A stretch of DNA of 57,193 nucleotides. Source: Pseudomonas floridensis (GTDB lineage Bacteria; Pseudomonadota; Gammaproteobacteria; Pseudomonadales; Pseudomonadaceae). The notes beneath the pieces were generated by a model. That model ran no database searches, was not told the DNA's origin, and worked only from the letters and a program-made list of their open reading frames with translations. Positions within the stretch are counted from its first letter, which is position 1; each line of letters begins with the position of its first letter. Positions 34,943-42,597 of this stretch are shown in pieces. The translations under genes were made by a program, and so were the position numbers. The stretch lies in the NCBI RefSeq assembly GCF_002087235.1, contig NZ_MUIO01000130.1, forward strand, positions 1 through 57,193, read 5' to 3'.

Positions 34943-35701
34943 ATGAACGCAAAGACGACAATTTTTCGACACCTCGCATTAGAAACCCGCAGGCTTCTGT
35001 GCGCAATCGGCATGCTGTGCCTTTTCAGCGTGACAAACCTCTGTCGCGCAGAGAATTTCACACTGCCTGAACAGCTTATCGGCGTTACCCAAGGGTTTCT
35101 TGAGTTCACAGTAGAAGACTATTTGGCAACCAACCAGATCGAAGGTCGCCATGACATCCAGGTCAAGCAGCTGGACCCTCGCCTGCGCATGGGTTCCTGT
35201 GACAAGGATTTGACAGCCGCACTGGAGAGTCCGCGCCCTGTCGGCCGGGTAACCGTGCGGGTTCGCTGTGAGGGGTCGTCGCCCTGGACCGTCTTCGTAC
35301 CGGCTCAGGTGCAGTTGTTTCGTAACGTCGTGACGGTGATGCGTCCACTCAAACGCGACGCCATCGTCACTGAAGACGATGTGGCCATGCGCGAGCGCGA
35401 TGTGAGCAGCGTAGGCCTTGGATTTCTCGCTTCGCTGGATCAGGCCGTTGGGCAGAAGGTTGTCCGACCAATGGTCATCGACCAGGTCGTGACGCCGGTG
35501 GCACTGGAACAGCCGCAGATGATTCACAAGGGCGACCAGGTGATCATCATCGCCCGCAGCGGTTCGCTCGCGGTGCGCATGCCTGGCGAGGCGATGTCCG
35601 ATGGCAGTTTCAACGAGCAGATACGGGTGAAGAACCTCAATTCCAACCGGGTCATCAAGGCAAACGTGACCGGGCCCGGACAGGTGGAAGTGGCCATGTG
35701 A
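34943..35701 (+). CDS. flgA: P-ring assembly chaperone FlgA
   Basis: FlgA is a periplasmic chaperone needed for FlgI to assemble into the P ring. From the ATG at 34943 the protein is 252 residues with a signal peptide (MNAKTTIFRHLALETRRLLC, hydrophobic core AIGMLCLFSVT, cut after CRA). The C-terminal SAF domain shows AIVTEDDVAMRERDVSSVG, MVIDQVVTPVAL and KGDQVIIIARSGSLAVRMPGEAMSDG. No good ribosome site precedes this ATG, and a sigma-54 site ends only 12 nt upstream, so the start or the leader is unusual. A later Met at residue 24 would lose the basic part of the signal peptide. Confidence 0.92.
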   Translation: MNAKTTIFRHLALETRRLLCAIGMLCLFSVTNLCRAENFTLPEQLIGVTQGFLEFTVEDYLATNQIEGRHDIQVKQLDPRLRMGSCDKDLTAALESPRPVGRVTVRVRCEGSSPWTVFVPAQVQLFRNVVTVMRPLKRDAIVTEDDVAMRERDVSSVGLGFLASLDQAVGQKVVRPMVIDQVVTPVALEQPQMIHKGDQVIIIARSGSLAVRMPGEAMSDGSFNEQIRVKNLNSNRVIKANVTGPGQVEVAM

Positions 35702-35797
35702 ACATAATGATGCTGGCGTAGGACGGACGTTTTTTCTAGACTGCGGTGACTATCCGGCGGTGTAAGCCTCTATTGAGAAGCTTTATCACGACGTGCC

Positions 35798-35824
35798 TAA
35801 AGTTTTGTCGGGGATGGCCGAAAA
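35798..35824 (+). promoter_or_regulatory. FliA (sigma-28) promoter of flgMN
   Basis: The plus strand reads TAAAGTTT, 11 nt, then GCCGAAAA, an exact -35 and near-exact -10 for sigma-28. It lies 37 nt before the flgM ATG, so FliA would drive its own anti-sigma factor in a feedback loop. Confidence 0.9.
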
Positions 35825-35860
35825 CAAGGCAAGCGTCCAAACACCCAGAGGTTTTTTATC

Positions 35861-36169
35861 ATGGTCATAGACTTCAATCGTATCAATAGCCCCCAACCTG
35901 CCGCACGTACCAACGGCGTCAAAGACACCAGCAAGACCGAAGCTTCGGCCCCTGCCAGCAGCACCGCAGGCGTCAAAAGCACCGGGGAAACCGTTTCATT
36001 GAGCAGTGAGGCTCAACAGTTGCAGAAAATCACTGACAAGCTTGCCGACCTGCCGGTCGTCAACAGCGCACGCGTTGCCGAACTCAAACAGGCTATCGCC
36101 GACGGCACTTACACAGTGGACAGCAACAGTGTAGCCAAAAAGATGCTCCAACTCGAAACCCAACGCTAG
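35861..36169 (+). CDS. flgM: Anti-sigma-28 factor FlgM
   Basis: FlgM binds and holds FliA until the hook-basal body is finished, when FlgM is exported. The 102-residue protein begins MVIDFNRINSPQPAARTNGV, has a disordered Ser/Thr/Ala-rich N-terminal half, and ends with the FliA-binding helices (RVAELKQAIADGTYTVDSNSVAKKMLQLETQR). It is preceded by a FliA promoter and followed 49 nt later by flgN. Size and sequence are typical of pseudomonads. Confidence 0.96.
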   Translation: MVIDFNRINSPQPAARTNGVKDTSKTEASAPASSTAGVKSTGETVSLSSEAQQLQKITDKLADLPVVNSARVAELKQAIADGTYTVDSNSVAKKMLQLETQR

Positions 36170-36218
36170 CCGCCGGCTCGCGCTGGATATTCTGGACGCT
36201 TAAAAACCAGAGCATGCG

Positions 36219-36686
36219 ATGCAAGACACTATTTTGCTTCAGATGATCAATGACGACATGGTTCCGGCCACGCAGCTGCGTGAGCTGTTGCAAGCGGAGT
36301 CACTGATCCTCCACGGCCGCGACATGGGCGAGATGGAACACGTACTGGCGCAGAAACAGGCGCTGGTGATTCTGCTCGAACAGCATGGGCGCCGCCGCAG
36401 TCAGGTGCTGACAGGGCTTGGATTACCCGCCAACCGGCAGGGTCTGGAGCAACTGGCCAGCCATTCGGACATCGGTGAGCAACTGCTCACGACCGCCGAC
36501 GCGCTGAACGCGCTGATCGCTGAATGCCAGGCGCTCAACGAGCGCAATGGCAGCCTCATTCAACTGCAGCAGGTGAGCACGGCCCACCAGCTTCGCATTC
36601 TGAATGGCGGCGACACGCCGACCCTGTACGACAGTCGCGGTTCGACTGCTGGAAGAGCAAGACCACGCCCCCTCAGTCAGGCGTAA
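36219..36686 (+). CDS. flgN: FlgN family chaperone for FlgK and FlgL
   Basis: FlgN binds the hook-filament junction proteins FlgK and FlgL before export. This 155-residue helical protein (MQDTILLQMINDDMVPATQLRELLQAESLILHGRDMGEMEHVLAQKQALVILLEQHGRRR) matches the FlgN pattern of an N-terminal helix pair ending in a basic stretch. The C-terminal helix (RNGSLIQLQQVSTAHQLRILNGGD) is where substrates bind in FlgN. It is in the usual place after flgM and shares the FliA promoter upstream of flgM. Confidence 0.93.
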   Translation: MQDTILLQMINDDMVPATQLRELLQAESLILHGRDMGEMEHVLAQKQALVILLEQHGRRRSQVLTGLGLPANRQGLEQLASHSDIGEQLLTTADALNALIAECQALNERNGSLIQLQQVSTAHQLRILNGGDTPTLYDSRGSTAGRARPRPLSQA

Positions 36687-36768
36687 CTTCCTGTATAAAG
36701 GTTTCGTGCGTAGTGGCAGAATGCCCGCTGTTGCGTTGCCGTAGTATTTTGCCTGGAGATGTAAAGAC

Positions 36769-37515
36769 GTGAATGGCTCAAGCGCGGATGATGCTCCGCA
36801 GCCCCCGAAGGTTTTGAACACACCTTTGGAAATCGCCGCCAACCTGCGGCTACTCCTCGAAAGTCATGATCCTTTGATCATCACTTTCCACGAGCGCGCC
36901 CAGCGCTTTCAGAGCTACGTTCTCGAGGTCGATCGTGACAGTAACGTCATGGCGCTCGACGAAATGATCCCCCGCGATGGTGAACGATTCCTGAGCAATG
37001 GCGAGTCCTTTCGGGTTGAAGGTTTTCACGACGGCGTGCGTATCGCCTGGGAAAGCTCGGCGCAGATGGAGATCATCGATAACGATGGTCAGCGCTTCTA
37101 CCGCGGCGCCATGCCTGAGGAAGTCATCTATCACCAGCGTCGCAACGCATTCCGCGCCGCGCTCAAGCTTGCACAACTGGTCGATATCGAGATCGGTGGC
37201 GACAGGCTCAAGTCGCCACTGGTTGGCAAGCTGCTGGACATTTCCGCAACCGGATGCAAGCTGCGCTTCGAGGGCGATTTCTCCCAGCGTATGCAGTTGG
37301 GTCAGGTGTACGAACGCTTCATCGCCAGATTGCCGTTCGGCGCAATGACCGCGCCGGTCGAACTGCGTTATCTGCACTTCGAAGAAAGGGTCAACACCAC
37401 GTTCGCCGGGGTTCGCTTTCACAACATGAGCGGACTGGTACAGCGCCAGGTCGAACGCTTCGTGTACCAACTGCAACGTGAAGCCCGACGCTTCGACAAA
37501 GACGACGACTTCTGA
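36769..37515 (+). CDS. flgZ: PilZ-domain c-di-GMP receptor of the flagellar motor (YcgR/FlgZ type)
   Basis: The 248-residue protein has an N-terminal YcgR domain (about 15-125) and a C-terminal PilZ domain (about 125-240). The c-di-GMP-binding motifs are present: the arginine-rich QRRNAFRA near residue 123 and DISATGCKL near residue 159. Proteins of this type slow or stop the motor when c-di-GMP rises. The start is a GTG (MNGSSADDAPQPP) with GGAG about 10 nt upstream. It lies 82 nt after flgN, where flgZ is found in fluorescent pseudomonads. Confidence 0.93.
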   Translation: MNGSSADDAPQPPKVLNTPLEIAANLRLLLESHDPLIITFHERAQRFQSYVLEVDRDSNVMALDEMIPRDGERFLSNGESFRVEGFHDGVRIAWESSAQMEIIDNDGQRFYRGAMPEEVIYHQRRNAFRAALKLAQLVDIEIGGDRLKSPLVGKLLDISATGCKLRFEGDFSQRMQLGQVYERFIARLPFGAMTAPVELRYLHFEERVNTTFAGVRFHNMSGLVQRQVERFVYQLQREARRFDKDDDF

Positions 37516-37533
37516 CAGACGTCCGCTGCGGCA

Positions 37534-37561
37534 GTGATTGCGGTATCGCTACCGCAATCAC
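37534..37561. terminator. Hairpin between the convergent flgZ and MFS genes
   Basis: A perfect 12-bp inverted repeat (GTGATTGCGGTA / TACCGCAATCAC) with a 4-nt loop lies 18 nt after the flgZ stop and 51 nt after the end of the opposing MFS gene. It lacks a strong T tract, but its position between convergent genes supports termination. Confidence 0.75.
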
Positions 37562-37612
37562 GTCACATCCTCTTGCATCACCCTCTCGCGTTAGCTTCAC
37601 CTGCACGCAGCA

Positions 37613-39007
37613 TCAGGCTTTCCAGGTCTCTTCCTCTCGCTCACGCTCACCGTCTACCGGCTCGGTTTCGGCGATCTGCTCACCGTGGGATTCAGGCATA
37701 TGCTCATCTTCGGCAACCGATTCAGCTTCGGGCTCGGCAGTGGCCTGCATTTGCTCCTGAACCACCTGTTCATCCACACGCGGGTCAAGGGCAACTACCA
37801 GCGGTGAGCTGGACATGCTGTCCGGCATCGCGACGTGGTGCAGCGGAGCATTCTCGACCTGGTGCAGGTGTGTGACAGCCTTGGGACGAATCAGCAGGAC
37901 CAGCACGGCACCGGCACCGCAGACGAACACATACAGCATGTGGCCGCCGAACATCTTCATGACCACGCCCGCCGCCAATGGACCGATGCTGGCGCCGATC
38001 CCATAGGTCATCAGCAGCATGGCCGTGAGGGACACACGCCGTTCGGCCTCGACGTGGTCATTGGCGAATGCCACCGCCAGTGGATAGAGACAGAACTGCA
38101 TCAGCGACGCGAGAAAGCCGACGCCGAACAGCACTTCCACCGGCACGCTGGGAAACACCGCCAGCGGCAATGAAGCGACGACCAGTGCCGCGGCGAATAC
38201 GCGCATCAACACCGAGCGATCAAAGCGATCGGACAGCAAACCCAGCGGCCACTGCACCAGAAAGCCCGCGAGAATGCAGCAGCCCATGAACAGACCGACC
38301 TGCTCGGTCGTCAGCCCCTGCTCTGCGGCGTAGACCGGCGCCAGACCGTAGAAGGAGCCGATGATCAGTCCCGCGCCCAGCACAGCCGTGAGCGACTGCG
38401 GCACCCGTTTCATGAAGAAACGCGGCTCCAGTGGCGCAGGGTGCAGCGGCGCAGGGTGAATTGCTCGGGTCATGGCAACCGGCACCAGACACAGGGCAAA
38501 ACACAACGCCACCAGCATCAACAGTTCAGGGCCGAGCTGTGGATGAACCACCAGCACCAGTTGCCCCAGCACCAGCCCGAGGTAGGACGCGATCATGTAG
38601 CCGCTGAACACCATCCCGCGCTGCTTGGCCGCTGCCTGTTCGTTCAACCAGCTTTCGATGACCATGTACTGACACATCATCCCCAGACCGACGATGACCC
38701 GCAGAATCAGCCAGGCAGGCAGCCAACTGATCAATCCGTGCCCCAGCACCGCAGCGCCGACGATGCCCGCGCAGGTTGCATAGGCGCGAATGTGCCCGAC
38801 ACGACCGATCAGCCGGTGACCGATCTTGCCGCCCAGCACCAGACCGAAATAGTTTGCAGCCATCAGCGCACCGACCCACAGACTGTCCACCTGATCGGCG
38901 GCCAGGCGCAGGGCCAGATAGGTACTCAGCAGACCCGAGCCGATCAACATCATCAACGAGGCAAAATACAGCGCTCGAAAGGACTTCCAGATTTGGCGCA
39001 TCGACAT
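37613..39007 (-). CDS. MFS transporter with an acidic C-terminal tail
   Basis: The 464-residue inner-membrane protein has about twelve predicted helices of the major facilitator superfamily. The first is near residues 12-32 (LYFASLMMLIGSGLLSTYLAL), and the loop-2 type motif GGKIGHRLIGRVGHIRAY is near 59-76. After about residue 400 it ends in a hydrophilic, strongly acidic tail (EQVVQEQMQATAEPEAESVAEDEHMPESHG) with no obvious domain. The substrate cannot be told from sequence. It is 49 nt downstream of a glutamine-synthetase-like gene on the same strand, so the two may handle a common amine or amino acid. Confidence 0.88.
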   Translation of the reverse strand: MSMRQIWKSFRALYFASLMMLIGSGLLSTYLALRLAADQVDSLWVGALMAANYFGLVLGGKIGHRLIGRVGHIRAYATCAGIVGAAVLGHGLISWLPAWLILRVIVGLGMMCQYMVIESWLNEQAAAKQRGMVFSGYMIASYLGLVLGQLVLVVHPQLGPELLMLVALCFALCLVPVAMTRAIHPAPLHPAPLEPRFFMKRVPQSLTAVLGAGLIIGSFYGLAPVYAAEQGLTTEQVGLFMGCCILAGFLVQWPLGLLSDRFDRSVLMRVFAAALVVASLPLAVFPSVPVEVLFGVGFLASLMQFCLYPLAVAFANDHVEAERRVSLTAMLLMTYGIGASIGPLAAGVVMKMFGGHMLYVFVCGAGAVLVLLIRPKAVTHLHQVENAPLHHVAMPDSMSSSPLVVALDPRVDEQVVQEQMQATAEPEAESVAEDEHMPESHGEQIAETEPVDGEREREEETWKA

Positions 39008-39056
39008 TCCAAAAATACGGAGCCGCCCGAACGGACGAGCCCGAAACAGCGTTTCT

Positions 39057-40400
39057 TTAAATCTGGGCAGCCAGCACGCGGCGTTCCCAGGGGGTTATCT
39101 CATCGAGAAAACTGGTCAGCTCCAGGGTCTTCGATGCAATGTAGCCTTCGATGAATTCACGACCAAACAGTTCCTTGGCCAGACGACTGCATTTCAGACG
39201 CTCCAGAGCGGCCTGCAAGGTACACGGCAGCGTCAATTCTTGCGGCACTTCAATTTCACCCTGCACCGCAGCCGTCGGCTCGATGCCCTGCTCGATACCG
39301 TACAACCCTGCAGCAAGACTGGCGGCAATGACCAGATATGGATTGGCATCAGCGCCCGGCAGACGATTTTCCACGCGGCGCGCTACAGGCGCACTGGCCG
39401 GAATTCGCAGACCGGCGGCCCGGTTGTCGTAGGACCAGCAGGCGTTGTTGGGCGAAGCGAATGGATGGAACAGACGCTGATAAGAATTCACGTTCGGCGC
39501 GAACAACGCCGTGAAGTCTGCCATGCAAGCCTGCAGACCGCCGATGAAATGACGAAAAGCGGAAGTCGACTGCCCGTCCTCCGTACTGAACACATTGCGC
39601 CCGGACACCGCATCCACCACGCTCTGGTGCAGGTGCATCGAACTGCCGGGCGTGTTTGCCAGGGGCTTGGCCATGCAGACCACGATCACCCCATGCTTGA
39701 GCGCCACTTCCTTGAGCAGGTGCTTGAACAGAAAGGTCTGGTCGGCCAGCAGCAACGGATCGCCGTGCAGCAGGTTGATCTCGAACTGACTGACGCCCAT
39801 TTCGTGCATGAACGTATCGCGTGGCAGCCCCAGCGCCGCCATGCAGGCGTACACCTCGTTGAGGAACGGCCGCAACCCGTTATTGGAACCGACACTGAAG
39901 GCCGAGTGGCCCGACTCACGTCGCCCGTCCAGCCCCACCGGCGGCACGAACGCCTGATGCGGATCGGGGTTGGGCGCAAAGACAAAGAATTCCAGCTCGG
40001 TCGCTACCACCGGCGTCAGGCCGTATTCGGCGTAGCGGGCCAGCACCGACTTGAGCTGTCCACGCGTGGATAACGCACATCGGGTGCCGGTCAGTTCTTC
40101 AGCATCACAGATGGCCAGAGCGCGTGGCTGATCGCTCCACGGCAGACGGTGCACCTGCGCGGTATCGGGCACCAGCGCCAGGTCACCGTCGTCGCTGCCG
40201 TAGAAACGCGCCGGTGGATAGCCGCCCATGATGCATTGCAGCAGCACACCACGCGCCATCTGCAGCCGCCGCCCCTCCAGAAACCCCTCGGCGGTCATGA
40301 CCTTGCCTCGCGGTACGCCGTTCAGATCCGGCGTCACGCATTCCACTTCGTCAATGCCCGTTAGTTGATGTGCAAACGAACGGGGGTCATTGCGGGTCAT
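39057..40400 (-). CDS. Glutamine synthetase family ligase (gamma-glutamylpolyamine synthetase-like)
   Basis: This 447-residue enzyme keeps the glutamine synthetase active-site motifs: the metal-binding TELEFFVF (about 123-130) and EMGVSQFEINL (about 200-210), the ATP/glutamate GSSMHLHQSV (about 252-261), NSYQRL, NRAAGLRIP and RRVENRLPGADANPYL. It lacks the tyrosine adenylylation loop of the housekeeping enzyme as far as I can see and is nearer the PuuA/SpuI group, which joins glutamate to polyamines. The true amine substrate is not determined by sequence. It lies upstream of an MFS transporter gene and divergent from vioA, with 279 nt between. Confidence 0.87.
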   Translation of the reverse strand: MTRNDPRSFAHQLTGIDEVECVTPDLNGVPRGKVMTAEGFLEGRRLQMARGVLLQCIMGGYPPARFYGSDDGDLALVPDTAQVHRLPWSDQPRALAICDAEELTGTRCALSTRGQLKSVLARYAEYGLTPVVATELEFFVFAPNPDPHQAFVPPVGLDGRRESGHSAFSVGSNNGLRPFLNEVYACMAALGLPRDTFMHEMGVSQFEINLLHGDPLLLADQTFLFKHLLKEVALKHGVIVVCMAKPLANTPGSSMHLHQSVVDAVSGRNVFSTEDGQSTSAFRHFIGGLQACMADFTALFAPNVNSYQRLFHPFASPNNACWSYDNRAAGLRIPASAPVARRVENRLPGADANPYLVIAASLAAGLYGIEQGIEPTAAVQGEIEVPQELTLPCTLQAALERLKCSRLAKELFGREFIEGYIASKTLELTSFLDEITPWERRVLAAQI

Positions 40401-40540
40401 CGCTCAATCCTTGGTGAGTTCAGGCCGTCCTGCGGCAGTGACTACAAAATACGCAACGGCCGCTCCGGATATCAAGCGATGAAACACATCGTGAGACCGT
40501 TCACAGACCGCACACCTTCAAAAAATGCAAACCGCACTCT

Positions 40541-40555
40541 TGGCTGGTTTTTTGC
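40541..40555 (+). promoter_or_regulatory. Putative sigma-54 promoter upstream of vioA
   Basis: The plus strand reads TGGCTGGTTTTTTGC, preceded by T and followed by T. It keeps TTGGC and TTGCT with GG-N10-GC spacing and has two changes in the -24 box (CAC to CTG). Transcription would start near 40567, giving a leader of about 113 nt before vioA. Confidence 0.62.
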
Positions 40556-40679
40556 TGTTACCCTTGGCAAAACAGTTTGGCTGCCATTTTTATGTCGAAC
40601 GCCTGCTTGCCAGGCGTAAAGCGCCTTGAAAATGACCTGTCGAATGGCAATCTTCTGCGACACGTGTTGAGAGCTTTCC

Positions 40680-41798
40680 ATGAGCGCACCGATTCCCGTC
40701 ACTCGTCCTCTGTTGCCACCCCTCGAGGAATTCATTCCTTATCTTGAGAAAATCTGGGAAAGCCATCAGCTCACCAATGCCGGCCCCTTTCACCAGCAGC
40801 TCGAGCATGAGCTGGCGAAGTATCTGGGCGTGCAGCATCTGTCGCTGTTTTCCAACGGTACGCTGGCACTGATGACCGCCATTCAGGCACTGCGTATCAA
40901 AGGTGAAGTCATCACCACGCCCTACTCGTTCGTCGCCACCGCGCATTCACTGCTGTGGAACAGCCTGACGCCGGTCTTCGTTGATATCCAGCCGGGCACC
41001 TACAACCTGGATCCGGACCGCATCGAAGAAGCCATCACACCGGCGACCACCGCCATAATGCCGGTGCATTGTTATGGCATCCCGTGCGACGTGGACCGCA
41101 TCCAGCAGATTGCCGACCGTTATGGCCTGAAGGTCATCTACGACGCTGCGCACGCCTTCGGTGTACAGCACGGTGGCGAAAGTCTGCTCAGACATGGCGA
41201 TCTTTCGATCCTGAGTTTCCACGCCACCAAAGTCTTCAATACCTTCGAAGGCGGCGCCATTGTCAGCCCCGACCTCAAGACCAAACAGCGCATCGACTAC
41301 CTGAAAAATTTCGGTTTTGCCGATGAGGTCACCGTGGTCGCGCCGGGCATCAACGGCAAGATGAGCGAGATCAATGCCGCATTCGGCCTGTTGCAGCTCA
41401 AGCATATTGACCAGGCGCTGATCAGGCGGCAACGCATCGACGAGCGTTATCGTGCTGCGCTGGCGACAATTCCCGGTATCGACATCGTCTGGCAGTCCAG
41501 CGAAAAACATAACTACTCATACTTCCCGGTACTGGTACGCGAAGGCTTTGCACTGTCACGCGACGCGCTTTACCAGCGCATGCGCGATCAGAACATTCTG
41601 GCCCGCCGCTACTTCTATCCATTGATCTCGACTTTCCCGATGTACCGGGGCCTGGACTCAGCCAGGCCGGAACGTTTACCCATCGCCACCGGCCTGTCGA
41701 ATCAGATCCTGTGCCTGCCTATTTACGACAGCCTGACCGATGAGGCTTTCGACAGCATCATCAAGGTCATCGCCACCGCCAGTAACGAGAACTGCTAA
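40680..41798 (+). CDS. vioA: Sugar 4-aminotransferase, dTDP-viosamine forming (VioA)
   Basis: The 372-residue protein is a DegT/DnrJ/EryC1 family PLP-dependent aminotransferase. The Schiff-base lysine is in LSFHATKVFNTFEGG (about residue 184), and the cofactor-binding aspartate is in VIYDAAHAFGV. It should aminate dTDP-4-keto-6-deoxyglucose to dTDP-viosamine (dTDP-4-amino-4,6-dideoxyglucose), the first dedicated step to the modified viosamine on P. syringae flagellin. The 4-keto sugar must come from general rhamnose-pathway enzymes outside the window. The TAA stop overlaps the ATG of the methyltransferase (TAATG), so the two are coupled. Confidence 0.87.
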   Translation: MSAPIPVTRPLLPPLEEFIPYLEKIWESHQLTNAGPFHQQLEHELAKYLGVQHLSLFSNGTLALMTAIQALRIKGEVITTPYSFVATAHSLLWNSLTPVFVDIQPGTYNLDPDRIEEAITPATTAIMPVHCYGIPCDVDRIQQIADRYGLKVIYDAAHAFGVQHGGESLLRHGDLSILSFHATKVFNTFEGGAIVSPDLKTKQRIDYLKNFGFADEVTVVAPGINGKMSEINAAFGLLQLKHIDQALIRRQRIDERYRAALATIPGIDIVWQSSEKHNYSYFPVLVREGFALSRDALYQRMRDQNILARRYFYPLISTFPMYRGLDSARPERLPIATGLSNQILCLPIYDSLTDEAFDSIIKVIATASNENC

Positions 41799-42523
41799 TG
41801 CGTACGTGCCCGGTCTGCTCCTGCCGATTCCCGAACTTTTACCCGATGGACAAAGGCCATCTGGAGATTTTCCATCGCCTGAATGTGTTCTATGGCATCG
41901 AGGACTTTGAAACCCTGAACGTCGGCCAATACAGCTGTCCCGAATGCATGGCGTCGGATCGCGACCGGCTTTACGCGCTGTTTGCGATGCATCTGCTCAA
42001 CAACCCGCCAGGCAAACCGTTGCGCATTCTCGATATCGCACCAGCTGTGGTGCTGTCGAGGTTCCTGCGCAGCCTGCCCGACGCCCGCTATCGATCCGCC
42101 GACCTGTTCTCGCCGCTGGCCGATGACGTGGTCGACATCATGGACATGCACCTGTACGCCGACGAATCGTTCGACTTCATCGTATGTTCTCACGTACTGG
42201 AGCACGTCCCCGATGACCGCAAGGCCATGTCGGAGCTGTTTCGGGTTCTGGCCAAAGGCGGCTCGGCGATTCTGATGGTCCCGATTCTGTTGACCGCCAG
42301 CGAAACCGAAGAAGATCCCGACGAAGCCAGCGTCGACGAGCGCTGGGCCCGCTTCGGCCAGGACGATCATGTGCGCATGTATGCCCGCGAAGATTACCTG
42401 TCACGCCTGCAAGCGTCCGGCTTCAAGGTCGATGCCCTCGGGTCGCAGTCGTTCGGGGAAGGCGTTTTCAAGCAGCACGGCATTACTGAGCAGTCGGTGT
42501 TGTACGTGGGCCGCAAGGCCTGA
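41798..42523 (+). CDS. vioM: SAM-dependent methyltransferase of the modified-viosamine cluster (VioM)
   Basis: The 241-residue protein has an N-terminal region with two Cys pairs (CPVC at about 4-7 and CPEC at about 47-50) that look like a zinc-binding unit. A class I methyltransferase domain follows (about 70-200), with RILDIAPAVVLSRFL, a DIMDMH acidic strand and SHVLEHVPDDRKAMSELFRVLAKGG. The flagellin viosamine of P. syringae carries a 2-O-methyl group, and a methyltransferase (VioM) from this cluster is needed for it; whether it acts on the nucleotide sugar or the finished glycan is not shown by sequence. Its start overlaps the vioA stop. Confidence 0.82.
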   Translation: MRTCPVCSCRFPNFYPMDKGHLEIFHRLNVFYGIEDFETLNVGQYSCPECMASDRDRLYALFAMHLLNNPPGKPLRILDIAPAVVLSRFLRSLPDARYRSADLFSPLADDVVDIMDMHLYADESFDFIVCSHVLEHVPDDRKAMSELFRVLAKGGSAILMVPILLTASETEEDPDEASVDERWARFGQDDHVRMYAREDYLSRLQASGFKVDALGSQSFGEGVFKQHGITEQSVLYVGRKA

Positions 42524-42597
42524 CTGCAGCTGCCGATCAAGGATGCCGGCCGGGTTGTTCGGTTGGCTCTCAACACTTCTTCACATGTGGTATTGCG

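Noticed and set aside
36693..36722. FliA-like promoter before flgZ
   Set aside because: A TAAAGGTT stretch could serve as -35, but the sequence 11 nt later matches the -10 consensus at too few positions.
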